A stretch of DNA of 52,189 nucleotides, from contig NZ_PVWF01000023.1 of assembly GCF_003003995.1 (NCBI RefSeq), forward strand, positions 1 through 52,189, in the 5' to 3' direction. Made by a program: the position numbers and the translations under genes. Each line of letters begins with the position of its first letter. Within the stretch, counting starts at the first letter, position 1. This DNA is from Pleurocapsa sp. CCALA 161 (GTDB taxonomy: Bacteria > Cyanobacteriota > Cyanobacteriia > Cyanobacteriales > Xenococcaceae). Shown here one piece after another: positions 28,201 to 36,893 of the stretch. Below the pieces are notes generated by a model, which saw only the letters and a program-made list of their open reading frames with translations, was not told the origin of the DNA and did not search any database.

Positions 28201-31044
28201 ACTTCTGAGCCTGTAATAGCTGTTGGCAAGCGTAATGGCGATCGCTTTTCTTTAGATATTGAGAACTTCCCTCTGGCATTACTTAATGTTGCTCCAGGTC
28301 AAGCAGCAGGTATTGAAGGCCCAATTAGCGGTACCACCACAGGCTCAGTCGATCTTAATCTTTATACTCTGGCAGCTACAGGAGATATTAAAATAGCTAA
28401 ACCAGGCTTGGGCTATATTCAAGCCGACCAGCTTAACGCTGACTTTAACTATGACCCCGCTAATAGTCTTGCCGAAATCAGCAGTGCTTCTTTAAGACTA
28501 GATCGGAGTCAATATGATTTCAATGCTGCTTTAAATTTAGACACAGGAAAAATCGACGGTAAATTAAACATTCCTCAAGCATATATTCAAGATGCTCTAA
28601 CTACCCTCAACTGGTTTACTGTCGAAGACGTGATTACCCTGTTGAAGACTCCCAACTATGCAGAACCCTCGGCAATTAGACCCGCACCTGAAAAAGATAC
28701 GGTCGATCAGTCCATCGCCCGCAAGCTCAATCAGTTACGTAGAGTTAATCGCCAAATCCAGGCAAATGCAGCTAGCCGAAAAGTAGGGAGTATTCCCACC
28801 GAACTAGATATTAAAGGCGCATATGCAGGAGAAGTAATTCTCGGCGGGACAATTCAAGTCCCTGAAGCTGATTTTCGAGTTGAGGGCAACAACTGGCAAT
28901 GGCAACCAGAACAAGCCTACCCCAACATTGTTAATCCTCTGGGCTTGGTGATCGAAGAGTCACAGTATATTGCTTTACCCAAACTGCTGATTGCTGGTCA
29001 GCTTCAGGGACAAACAGTAGATTTAGCCGAAGCCAGGCTTGAGGTTCAAGATGCAGCCTTATCTCTTAACGGTAAGTTATCTGCCCAACAATCTGATGCT
29101 AAGTTTACTGTGGCTAATTTAACCGTAGACGACATCGGTAGTTTCGTCGATATTCCTGTAGACCTAGCGGGAGAAATCAACAGCACTGGGACAATTCAAG
29201 GAACGCTAGAACAGCCTAAGCTAGAAGGGAAGGTAAGTTTTGCCAATGGAGCATTTAACGGTAACCTCTTGCCTGCTAATATAACGGGAGACTTTAATTA
29301 TGACGGTAGTAAACTGGGCTTTAAAACCACTGCTCCAGATTCAATTCAGGTTGAGGCGAATCTTCCCTATCCAATTATCCCTGGTAAAAGCGATCGCTTT
29401 ACGGCTAAAGCCAATCTTGAATCAGAAGCCTTTATTTTTCTAGATGCTTTGAGCCAAAATTATCTTGACTGGGCAGGAGGTGAGGGCAATGCTCAACTTG
29501 AGGCGAGTGCGCGGCTAGATTTAGACCGAGCAGAAAAAATCTATGATTTGTCTGCTCAAGGAGTATTAAACCTTGATAATGGCGAGGTGATCGTTAAAAC
29601 ACCTTTCTTTACTGAACCATTTCAAGGTACAGGAAAAATTACCATCAAAAACCAAATTATTAATGTTGAGACTCTAGAGGGAACTTTTGCTGATAAAGAT
29701 TTATCAGCAACAGGTAAATTTCCAATTCTCACCCCAGTAAAAGGTTTAGAAAATCCCTTGACGATTAATCTCCCCCCAGGAGATATTGCGATCGCCAAAC
29801 TTTACCAAGGCGGAGTTCAAGGGCAGGTAACTGTTACAGGAGCATCTCTTAAGCCAGTAATTGGCGGTGAAGTTACTCTAACTGACGGAAAAGTATCTAT
29901 TCCTCAAACCAAAACCCCAACGGCAGAAGATACACTGCAAGTCGGTAAATCCTCAGCAATTAATGCGGTGTCAGGAGTTCAGGCAAGTAATAAGGTCAAT
30001 AGTAAACCACGCCCACAAGCTGCTCAAAAGTCTGTGATCACCAGGTTGAATAATTTGAAGGTCAATCTTAAAGACTTTAAGCTAGAGCAAAATCCTCTCT
30101 ATGATTTTCAGCTTGAAGGGGGCTTAACTCTCAACGGTACAGCAGATGAACCTAATAATATTATCCCCCAGGGCAAACTAAAGCTGACCAAAGCAAACGT
30201 AGATTTATTTAGCAATAGCTTTGACCTAGCTCGTAATCGAGACAATACAATTGTTTTTAATCCCCAAGCAGGTGTCTTTAATCCTGATTTAAATGTTGTT
30301 TTAAGAACATCAGTCGAAGATGTCCAAGGAGGAGTAGACAATTTACGTTTGGCAGGATCTAACTCCAACGAAATTGACGATCCTCTAACTCAAGGCAATG
30401 ATAGTCGGACCGTCCGTATTAACTTGACCATTGATGGGAAAGCTCAAGAAATTTTGCCTAATTTGGGTCAAACAGCTAGTCTTAATTGCAATATCCGCTC
30501 TATTAATCAGCCTTTTGTGAAAAATCAAGCCTTTTATAATAAAGCCGAATTGAACCGTTTCACTCAATGTTTTGGCGATAATTTTTCCCTTAATACTAGT
30601 GAAAATTCTGATGACACCGCGACTCAGCGTAGCTTAATCGATTCCCCCGCAGTAGCATTAACCAGCATTCCCGCTCTCAATCAGGGAGAAATTCTCAATT
30701 TACTGAGTAATCAGTTTATCGGTTTTGCTAAAGATGTTAGTAGTGCTAGTCAATCAGAGCTATTTGATTTAGGGGTACAACGGTTTGTGGTTAATCCTTT
30801 TTTTGATAGCGTACTGTATAAAATAGAGGATTCTACAGTAGGTTTAGGGAAGAAAATTGGCTTAGACTATCTAACCATCTATCCCGATTTAGAAGGCACT
30901 TACGCAATCAATCAAAGTTCTTCAGTGCGCTTTATCTATAGCCATAATCTGTTTAATCAAGTAATTGAAGGAATTAACGGTACTGGCGATCGGGAAACCA
31001 GCAGCAGTAATGAAATCAAACTTGAATACCAAAGAAGGTTTTAA
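25201..31044 (+). CDS. tamB: TamB-like (DUF490) giant envelope protein
   Basis: The 1947 residues begin with a charged N-terminus and one membrane helix (LVGGVAAIAAVGGLSYWG, about 36-53), an inner-membrane anchor. A very long AsmA/TamB-type body of repeated beta-strands follows, with recurring phrases such as ANLNLDVNG, DANDLNLRP and GKLDGSGRYN. The C-terminal DUF490 domain ends with YSHNLFNQVIEG and KLEYQRRF, a strand-like end suited to docking on an Omp85 partner. Such proteins span the periplasm as hydrophobic-groove bridges that carry lipids and/or assist outer-membrane protein assembly. No Omp85/TamA gene is present here. The next gene, 56 bases on, is an unknown membrane protein probably in the same operon. 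Confidence 0.9.
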   Translation: MTKSVNTPPNPEPEQPKGLQRLLNKLKSAPKTLVGGVAAIAAVGGLSYWGTQVLVKNKLAPFLENQIGKIIERPIDLGELKNFSLNGVEFGNTVIPPTATDPDKVEVEGVKVGFNIIPVLFRRTLPLEVALIQPDIYLEQEQDGEWVNLDFLNQDTEKKEPLVYFDVDLDVEQANITAVPYQQNPLKGKLDGSGRYNQKQAFAEYDLDATIEQAKATIRGKTQLETGSTNTKLLIDNLILADAATFLPIPLEINSGTLNANLDINIPSFQEITAANVKGKVNLQNLSGEATDLNAPITAESKLNFSGRNAKVNQTQATLGDITAQVEGQVNLDTGYDLDVDVLPFQLASLPNQLTQQLPVDVAGEVAAQVQLRGAIKDPKLTGKINNTQTVIIDQTPLQKINADFRGDLDRVVLEDVQVIPVAGGKVMAAGIITTNLRQALDSKQPIDTAKMPVAFNFTADLPTEKLVNPYYQIPQEVAVGDLQAEGQIDGTLNNPQGAVKWNIADSRASNLEDLAGSGELVIANQKILLKDTEITYGEGQVDLTADANLETKQWQASLDANDLNLRPFAAQFSNPNLNLDRPLGVNKAQAKFNGSLEQMALEQIEGTANLNLDVNGGNTIINSQLNEGNVQAKAITDNIKLNSLIPSLPVATSLQAGTITASGKVKQLLAFKDNPSLNSLKADADFDLLVDGEAVAVNSQLNSGKIQAQGNTSQINLNRLVSNLPVPAKIRSSQLTATGELRQLLTWADNPSLSTFVARVDADLNVAEGTVKAIADLKNNQWQANLDANDISSQLLLDKFAPPNLAGLQLDNINALANLSGDIRPLINKNTNIPVAVNQLTVDSGVQNLQAQGNLNLANLTSKLDADSNLNVKANLDFDRLPIDQLVAQTSQNNELIKESVNVKGQAVFNGQFTGQQLLSAPTENVSLIGNLNLENFAFNEIVFDPIMTGRLNIQPQQEIALNLQGSQDIIAARAVPCTTSNCRLPYLPTNLEVRQGEDTSEPVIAVGKRNGDRFSLDIENFPLALLNVAPGQAAGIEGPISGTTTGSVDLNLYTLAATGDIKIAKPGLGYIQADQLNADFNYDPANSLAEISSASLRLDRSQYDFNAALNLDTGKIDGKLNIPQAYIQDALTTLNWFTVEDVITLLKTPNYAEPSAIRPAPEKDTVDQSIARKLNQLRRVNRQIQANAASRKVGSIPTELDIKGAYAGEVILGGTIQVPEADFRVEGNNWQWQPEQAYPNIVNPLGLVIEESQYIALPKLLIAGQLQGQTVDLAEARLEVQDAALSLNGKLSAQQSDAKFTVANLTVDDIGSFVDIPVDLAGEINSTGTIQGTLEQPKLEGKVSFANGAFNGNLLPANITGDFNYDGSKLGFKTTAPDSIQVEANLPYPIIPGKSDRFTAKANLESEAFIFLDALSQNYLDWAGGEGNAQLEASARLDLDRAEKIYDLSAQGVLNLDNGEVIVKTPFFTEPFQGTGKITIKNQIINVETLEGTFADKDLSATGKFPILTPVKGLENPLTINLPPGDIAIAKLYQGGVQGQVTVTGASLKPVIGGEVTLTDGKVSIPQTKTPTAEDTLQVGKSSAINAVSGVQASNKVNSKPRPQAAQKSVITRLNNLKVNLKDFKLEQNPLYDFQLEGGLTLNGTADEPNNIIPQGKLKLTKANVDLFSNSFDLARNRDNTIVFNPQAGVFNPDLNVVLRTSVEDVQGGVDNLRLAGSNSNEIDDPLTQGNDSRTVRINLTIDGKAQEILPNLGQTASLNCNIRSINQPFVKNQAFYNKAELNRFTQCFGDNFSLNTSENSDDTATQRSLIDSPAVALTSIPALNQGEILNLLSNQFIGFAKDVSSASQSELFDLGVQRFVVNPFFDSVLYKIEDSTVGLGKKIGLDYLTIYPDLEGTYAINQSSSVRFIYSHNLFNQVIEGINGTGDRETSSSNEIKLEYQRRF

Positions 31045-31099
31045 CTTTGATCGTTTAGCATAGATTCTGGAACATTAAACTCGTCAAACTCATAGCAGA

Positions 31100-31834
31100 A
31101 TGCAGATCAAAATTACCGCTTTTCCGCGCACCATTGTCAGGTTTCTGATCATGGGGGTGATTTTTTTTACAATCGTCGGTGTGGGAATTCAAATAGGTAA
31201 GTACGTATTTAACTTTCAAGATGAATGGCTGAATCTGTTGTTTAATGTCGATCTCGAGATGAACCTGCCCACCTGGTATTCTGCCCTAATGATTGCTTTT
31301 TGCGCCATCCTCTGCAAAATTATTGCTACGGGTAAAAAACAGCAGGGCGATCGCTATACTAAAGACTGGCAATTATTATCGCTAATTTTTTGGTTTTTGG
31401 CGATCGACGAGATAGTTAGTATCCACGAAATTTTTATTATCCCTGAAGTCAGCCAGGCGCTCCACTTGCCTAAATTCCTTTATTCAGCTTGGGTAATTCC
31501 AGGCACAATTTTTGTTGTTTGGTTCGTCCGACGCTACAGTAAATTTATCTACCATTTTCCCCCCAAATCTCGACTGCACTTTATCTTAGCTGCCTGTATT
31601 TATGTTGGCGGGGCGTTAGTTATGGAAATGGTTGGTAGCTATATTGCTCAATCTCTTACTCAGCAGAACATTATCTATGCTCTGAGTACTTCGGTTGAAG
31701 AATGCCTAGAAATGAGTGGCGTTGTCATGTTGATCTATGCCTTAATCTATTATCTAGGTCAATGGGTGCATCAACTAGATCTGCAAATCGAGATTTTAGA
31801 GTCTGTATCAAAACCTGAGCAACACCGTATCTAG
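31100..31834 (+). CDS. Polytopic membrane protein of unknown function
   Basis: The 244 residues have about six membrane segments (ILMGVIFFTIVGVGIQIG is the first). Polar residues recur inside the hydrophobic segments: DEIVSIHEIF (Asp, Glu, His, Glu), VMEMVGSYIAQ (Glu) and TSVEECLEMSGVVM (Glu, Glu, Glu). Buried acidic and His residues in this pattern suggest a metal-binding or hydrolase-like core, but I do not recognise a family and the match to CREST/ceramidase motifs is not good enough to claim. It is 56 bases downstream of the TamB-like gene, so a joint role in envelope lipid handling is conceivable. Confidence 0.65.
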   Translation: MQIKITAFPRTIVRFLIMGVIFFTIVGVGIQIGKYVFNFQDEWLNLLFNVDLEMNLPTWYSALMIAFCAILCKIIATGKKQQGDRYTKDWQLLSLIFWFLAIDEIVSIHEIFIIPEVSQALHLPKFLYSAWVIPGTIFVVWFVRRYSKFIYHFPPKSRLHFILAACIYVGGALVMEMVGSYIAQSLTQQNIIYALSTSVEECLEMSGVVMLIYALIYYLGQWVHQLDLQIEILESVSKPEQHRI

Positions 31835-32712
31835 GGGACTCTTCACCTTAATCTCGCCGATGTCGAGGAAATATCCAGAAGATTGAGAAAAAACGATCGC
31901 TTTTTCTGATTGAGATCTATCATAATTTTTACTTTTATAAAAATATACATTCTGGCTCTAATTCAACTCAGGTTTGATTTGCGTAATTTTACTGCATAAA
32001 AACTACTCTTTTAATCGAATTTTGCATTGCCAATTCTATTTTGAGCGACTATGCTTGTGTTTGAAAACAGCCTCCGTATTTTCTCGTAAGTAAATCTAGG
32101 CAAAATGGAAAAACTAGTGCTTGTTTAAAATCTGTTAATTAGACATAGCAATTCAAAATTATGCAAAATGTTTTCCAGAATAGCTAGGGATAATTAACTC
32201 CTTAGTTCTCTTTCTGGTTTTTTCATAAGCTGAACCTAACTTCGTGGTAACCAAATTAAAATCAACCAAAATTCATAGTAATTAATATGACAGAAAAACA
32301 ATTGGCACAATAACTGAAAAGCTAACCAGCTAGGATCGTTATGAGCAAAAAATAGAGTCGTGTAACCTACAGAATAACGTTATTTTGTGGGCGCAACGGA
32401 AAATATTATATAGAAAGTTATTTGGCAACAGTTCGGTATTAAATAAAAATTTTATGCTGTTTAGAAGTACCTTAAGCAATTAGAATGAAAATTTTATTGC
32501 CAAGCGATCGCAATTCACCGATCACAATAGATTTAGCAGTAAATTGTCTTAATTAAATTAATTTAATACTGCCCAAATCTAAGGATTCTTCTGGTAGTAA
32601 TACTTCAATTTTCTCATACATAAAACATGTATTGCAGGCTGAATTAATCTAGCCAGTACGCAAATTTTTCTGCCTAAAGTTCTCAAATTATTACAATAAT
32701 CACACAATAACT
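31835..32712. other. Long non-coding region before the glycosyltransferase operon
   Basis: An 878-base gap with no coding frame I can support. It contains an A/T-rich hairpin AGAAAAA-ACGATCGC-TTTTTCT near 31887, a possible terminator for the membrane protein. It also holds a perfect 12-base palindrome AATAACGTTATT at 32373-32384 and an inverted repeat ATACAT/ATGTAT at 32616-32632, about 80 bases upstream of the first glycosyltransferase. The last two could be operator sites, which is inference. Confidence 0.4.
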
Positions 32713-33879
32713 ATGAAAATTGCCGTAATTGGAGCAAGGGGTATTCCTGCCAAATTTGGAGAAATCGAGCGCTATTGCCAAGAACTATACCCTCAAATCG
32801 TGGCTCGTGGGCATGAGGTAGATTTATATGTTCAACCTAGTTATCATCAGCAATCATGGTTTTCTAGCTTTATTTATCAAAAAATGAAGGTAGTTACCCT
32901 TTTTTCCTTACCAGGAAAGCAATTTACCTGGTTTAACTCGGCTCTTAATACTATTTGGGCAACTTTTGGTAACTATGACGTGATTCACCTGCACGGTATG
33001 GCAGCAGCTTGGTTTGCTTGGTTTCCCCAAATGTTCTCTAATTCATCCATTGTCTTTACCTGTCACCAACTAGAATCTCATGCCGCAAGTTCATCTAAAG
33101 CATTTCGGCGGTTATCATCTTGGCTGGAAAAGATGGCAGTAGACTATGCAGACAAGATTGTAGTTACTACTCACGAGCTAGCAAACTATTTTTTTCGCAA
33201 GTATGGTGTCTGTTCTCATTATATTGCTAACGCTCCAGCTAAATATCAGCAAAACGACATGCAGTTTGGCTTTCGCGAGGCTTTCGGCTTAGAGCAACAA
33301 CAATACATACTGTATTTAGGTACGTTTGAACCTAATCAAAGATTAGATCTATTGATTGAGGTGTTTCAGAAATTACAGCCTCGCAATTGGAAGTTAGTTT
33401 TAGCAGGAGATATTAGCCATTCTTTCCAGCACACCATCAATTTGCTCCAGATGGCTCAACAGCAAAATAATATTATTTTTACTGGAGACATTAGCGGTAA
33501 TTTCTTAGCTGAATTAATGCGTGGTGCAGGTATATTTGTCGAACCTTCTGAAGGTAACAATTTAAGTTTTTCTGTCGGCATGTTAGACGCAATGAGAGCA
33601 GGAATTCCCATCGTGGCTAGTGATACCATGACCCATCGTAAGTTAATTGGTCGCGATCGCGGTTTACTGTTTAAAGCAGGACAATTTGATTCTTTGCTGG
33701 TTCAGCTTGAATATGCCATGTCTCGACCAAATTTACTCTTGACTATGGCTAAAAAAGCGCAGACATATATTGCTATAAACCATAACTGGGATAAGGTAAT
33801 CTACAAAAATTTGTTTTTGTATTTACAGTTAACTACCAAAATACCTAGTCACCAACCGCATCAAGCCATAGATATTTAA
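32713..33879 (+). CDS. Glycosyltransferase family 4, DUF1972-type N-terminus
   Basis: A GT-B fold enzyme of 388 residues. The N-terminal domain begins MKIAVIGARGIPAKFGEIERY, the DUF1972-like start seen in rhamnosyl- and other GT4 enzymes, with DVIHLHGMAA and HQLESH in the acceptor domain. The C-terminal donor-nucleotide domain has LYLGTFEPNQRLDLLIEVF and VEPSEGNNLSFSVGMLDAMRAGIPIVASD, including the E-x7-E-like region. It transfers a nucleotide-sugar-derived sugar, probably for exopolysaccharide or glycolipid. First gene of a three-gene same-strand cluster (gaps 66 and 25 bases). Confidence 0.88.
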   Translation: MKIAVIGARGIPAKFGEIERYCQELYPQIVARGHEVDLYVQPSYHQQSWFSSFIYQKMKVVTLFSLPGKQFTWFNSALNTIWATFGNYDVIHLHGMAAAWFAWFPQMFSNSSIVFTCHQLESHAASSSKAFRRLSSWLEKMAVDYADKIVVTTHELANYFFRKYGVCSHYIANAPAKYQQNDMQFGFREAFGLEQQQYILYLGTFEPNQRLDLLIEVFQKLQPRNWKLVLAGDISHSFQHTINLLQMAQQQNNIIFTGDISGNFLAELMRGAGIFVEPSEGNNLSFSVGMLDAMRAGIPIVASDTMTHRKLIGRDRGLLFKAGQFDSLLVQLEYAMSRPNLLLTMAKKAQTYIAINHNWDKVIYKNLFLYLQLTTKIPSHQPHQAIDI

Positions 33880-33945
33880 GAGCAAAATCACAGTTTTATG
33901 ATGCTCAAGCGCTCTTAGCTCACTGTCAATATTATTCATGCAACC

Positions 33946-35025
33946 ATGTCTTTAAAATTACCGACAGTTTCGATCATTGTTGATGCTTATCAGGGCATTA
34001 GCTATTTACCAGCTACTCTCGATAGTATCCTACAGCAGACCGATGGCAATTTTGAAATCATAGTATTTAGTGACGATTACCGTCAGATCCATACTTGGTT
34101 TAGACGACAGCCAGATACCCGTCTTAAATTTACTGTCCAAAGTAATTTAGGTCTTGCTAATACTCTTAATCGAGGGCTTCTTGAAGCTCAAGGAAAATAT
34201 ATCTCCTTTATTCGCGCTGGAGACTTATGGCATCCCAACAAGCTAGAGCAACAGCTTTTTTGCCTCGATCGCCATCCTGAAGTTGCTTTGATTCACTCTA
34301 GTTCATTGTTGCTCGATTATCAGCATCCTAGCAGACAAACTACAGCCCTGACTGGTTCTTGCGCTAATCGGTCTTTTGCCCGAACGAAAATGGTAAATCC
34401 ATTCAAAAACTTGCTTCAGCAACCAGAAATTTTGGCACAAAACCAGCTTAATCTCTCTTCGGTTATGCTGCGTCGTAGCTGCTTTGAAATGGTCGGGCTA
34501 TTTAATCCTCAATTACAGATTATTCCTGACTGGGAAATGTGGATTAGATTAAGCAACCATTATCAGTTTATGGCGATCGCTGAACCACTAGTATATTGTT
34601 GTCAACGCCAAGATCATCAGTCAAACTGTCTTACTCTCGAAACAGATTTCCAAACAACAATTGAAATAACATATGCCAATGCCAATCTGTCTTCACAGCT
34701 TGAACAAAAATATCGTAGTTATGGCTTTGCCAGTCTATTTTTAGCGCACAATACTTTACAAACGAAAAACCCTGATCTTGCTATTGTACGCAACTACTGG
34801 TATCAGGCACTAATGCACAATCCTTTAATAATTTTCTCTCTAGAGTTTTGCCAACTACGCTGGTCAATTTTTCGTCAACATTTTCGCCTATATTGTCGGC
34901 AGCAATACCGCCATCTACTGCAATTAATTCAGAATGCAAGTCGCTTTAAAATCGCGATTTCTCCAACTAGACGTAGCCAAGATGTCTTCAACTGGATGCT
35001 TGAATCTGAAGAAGGTAGTAACTAA
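33946..35025 (+). CDS. Glycosyltransferase family 2
   Basis: The 359-residue GT-A enzyme opens with PTVSIIVDAYQGISYLPATLDSILQQ, the GT2 nucleotide-binding strand and loop. GLANTLNRGLLEAQGKYISFIRAGDLW holds the region of the metal-binding DxD motif, here Ala-Gly-Asp rather than classical Asp-x-Asp; DWEMWIRLSNHY is the acceptor-side base region (Glu-Met-Trp). No membrane segment is visible, so peripheral or cytosolic. It probably adds a sugar in exopolysaccharide or lipid-glycan assembly with its two neighbours. Confidence 0.87.
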   Translation: MSLKLPTVSIIVDAYQGISYLPATLDSILQQTDGNFEIIVFSDDYRQIHTWFRRQPDTRLKFTVQSNLGLANTLNRGLLEAQGKYISFIRAGDLWHPNKLEQQLFCLDRHPEVALIHSSSLLLDYQHPSRQTTALTGSCANRSFARTKMVNPFKNLLQQPEILAQNQLNLSSVMLRRSCFEMVGLFNPQLQIIPDWEMWIRLSNHYQFMAIAEPLVYCCQRQDHQSNCLTLETDFQTTIEITYANANLSSQLEQKYRSYGFASLFLAHNTLQTKNPDLAIVRNYWYQALMHNPLIIFSLEFCQLRWSIFRQHFRLYCRQQYRHLLQLIQNASRFKIAISPTRRSQDVFNWMLESEEGSN

Positions 35026-35050
35026 AAACTATACAGGGAGCAATTAAATA

Positions 35051-36196
35051 TTGTCTAAAATCATTTTGATTCATACCCAAGCTGGGATTGATTGGAAAAA
35101 TAATTCCGCAGTTTTTGCTGTTGAGCTAGCGCGCCGTCTAGATAATTATTTTGAAGTGGAACTTTTAAGCGGCGCTGAATGTGGTTCTTTTAGTCGTCCG
35201 ATTCACTCTCTAGCTGCTAGTAGCGATCGTTTAGCTAATCCTTGGATGTCTAACTTACTCAATCGTCGGTTGCCACAACCTAAGATGGCGATCGCTCAGA
35301 TGATCAGTTTTTTACCCTGTATTTCCTATCTGTTAAATCACCCCGCCGATTTAATTGTGCCTCAAAATGGTTATGCTGGTTTGTTGGCAGCCAATTTTGT
35401 CAGAGCAATCAAACAAACCCCCATTTTATTTACCGACCATAGCAGCTTAAATCAGGAAAAAAATCTGGAACGCAATTTAACTCTTAAGCCCAATCGCTTA
35501 ATTACCCTTAATCCGATCATCGCTAAACATGTACGTAGATTAGCACCAAACCAAATAGTCGATACTATTCCACTAGGAATCGAGCCGACAGAATTTATGC
35601 CCGAAGGTAAAGCAATGATGACTGGCTTACCTCAACCTTGCATTATTACTGTTGCTCCTTTAAAGCGTTATAGTGACCAAAGAATTGAATTAACTATCAA
35701 AGCAGTTGCTCGCCTTTCCCAAGCCAGTCTCTTAATTTGTGGTGATGGTGTCGATCGCGATTATTTTCAGGCATTGGGCGATCGCTTATTAGGTTCAGGG
35801 CGATTCCAAATTAGAACTTTTGCCTATGCTCAAATGCCCCAAGTCTATCGTAGTGGAACTATTTTTACTTCAGCAGCGGTTCAAGAATCTTGCGGATTAA
35901 AATTCATCGAGGCGATGGCTTGCGGTTTACCCGTTGTGGCTATGGATAATCCAGTTCATCGCTATTTAATTGGCAATGGTGGTATTACCTGCGACCTAAC
36001 TAATCCTGATTTATATGCCAATTCTTTACAATCGGCGATCGCTAGGCACTGGCAACAGCAACAACCAAGACAAAATGCCTTGAGATTTAGCTGGCAGGGC
36101 ATAACTCTATTATATTATCAAGCAATTCTCAAAACTATGACCACCTACAATCATCGATTTTCTTCAGCCAACTCCCATCCGTCTATCAACGGCTAA
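35051..36196 (+). CDS. Glycosyltransferase family 4, TTG start
   Basis: The 381-residue protein is GT-B: SKIILIHTQAGIDWKNNSAVFAVELARRL at the start, LFTDHSSLNQEKNL in the acceptor domain, TVAPLKRYSDQRIELTIKAV and VQESCGLKFIEAMACGLPVVAMDNPVHRYL in the donor domain (E-x7-E at Glu-Ser-Cys-Gly-Leu-Lys-Phe-Ile-Glu). The start is TTG at 35051-35053; AGGGAG at 35035-35040 gives it a good ribosome-binding spacing and no ATG fits. Last gene of the glycosyltransferase cluster, 25 bases after the GT2 gene. Confidence 0.87.
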   Translation: MSKIILIHTQAGIDWKNNSAVFAVELARRLDNYFEVELLSGAECGSFSRPIHSLAASSDRLANPWMSNLLNRRLPQPKMAIAQMISFLPCISYLLNHPADLIVPQNGYAGLLAANFVRAIKQTPILFTDHSSLNQEKNLERNLTLKPNRLITLNPIIAKHVRRLAPNQIVDTIPLGIEPTEFMPEGKAMMTGLPQPCIITVAPLKRYSDQRIELTIKAVARLSQASLLICGDGVDRDYFQALGDRLLGSGRFQIRTFAYAQMPQVYRSGTIFTSAAVQESCGLKFIEAMACGLPVVAMDNPVHRYLIGNGGITCDLTNPDLYANSLQSAIARHWQQQQPRQNALRFSWQGITLLYYQAILKTMTTYNHRFSSANSHPSING

Positions 36197-36891
36197 AACA
36201 GACCGTCTGACTAAGGTATATTTTTTTACCAACAATTATTAAATTATTATTGATTTTAATTTTCACAAGAATACCAGACCAAAACTTTCGTTTTCGCCTG
36301 GCATTGCTCTATGTTTTTAGCTGTTTATTATATTTAAGGTCTTTATATTAGCTGACCTCTTTTTATCATAGTAAGTATATTCTCAGATATTTTGGCAACT
36401 CTGTTGTTTCGTAATATTTTCTTTATATTTACCTAAGTCAAGAGTTATTACTTTTTGTTTCGTCAGGAGATTCTGACTATTTGCTTAACGATGATGACGT
36501 AATTGACAATTTATTAGCCTAATTTAAGCTGTTAATTAAATATTAATCATGTTTAATTTATATTTATTTTTTTTGATTTAATTAAGAAAAACAGCTAATT
36601 ATTTAAGTAATTGAGCAGTGGCGATCGCTTTGATCATATATTTTATGGTCAAGATCGAGAGCTAACTCTTTCTGTTTAAAGAAATTAAGCAGATCTTTGC
36701 TGATTTTCAATTGAGAATAACTTGATGTAAACTGACTATGAGATTTAACAGTAAGATAATTGCCAATGCTAAAAGTATTTTGGGGCAAGCTTTCTACTTG
36801 CTAGAAATTATTGCTATCCCAATCGAACTTTATCCAGAATTTGTCAATTTATCTATAGTTTTTTCTCAGATCACACAAAAGTTAAATCATC
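36197..36891. other. Non-coding region between glycosyltransferases and haloperoxidase
   Basis: A 695-base AT-rich gap. A hairpin at 36274-36301 (see its own entry) is the only structured element. One 61-residue frame on the minus strand (36603-36788) has no family signature or ribosome-binding site and I do not call it. The right end carries the first copy of the 20-bp repeat. Confidence 0.4.
36274..36301 (+). terminator. Possible terminator hairpin after the glycosyltransferase operon
   Basis: A 12-base-pair arm with two mismatches (CCAGACCAAAAC against GTTTTCGCCTGG) around a four-base TTTC loop. It lies 78 bases past the last glycosyltransferase stop. The following T-rich tract is weak, so this could instead be a processing or repeat hairpin. 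Confidence 0.4.
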
Positions 36892-36893
36892 AT
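36874..36893 (+). repeat. 20-bp direct repeat, left copy
   Basis: CACAAAAGTTAAATCATCAT occurs here and again, perfectly, at 38638-38657. This copy runs up to and covers the first two bases of the haloperoxidase start codon. The copies are 1764 bases apart and bracket the whole gene plus its terminator. Confidence 0.85.

Noticed and set aside
31100-31834. Alkaline ceramidase (CREST family) identity for the membrane protein, which would have supported a sphingolipid theme
   Set aside because: The order and spacing of Ser, Asp and His residues does not match the CREST motif well enough.
36603-36788. A 61-residue minus-strand frame in the gap before the haloperoxidase
   Set aside because: No family signature, no ribosome-binding site, and the frame is short in AT-rich DNA with a poor codon context.
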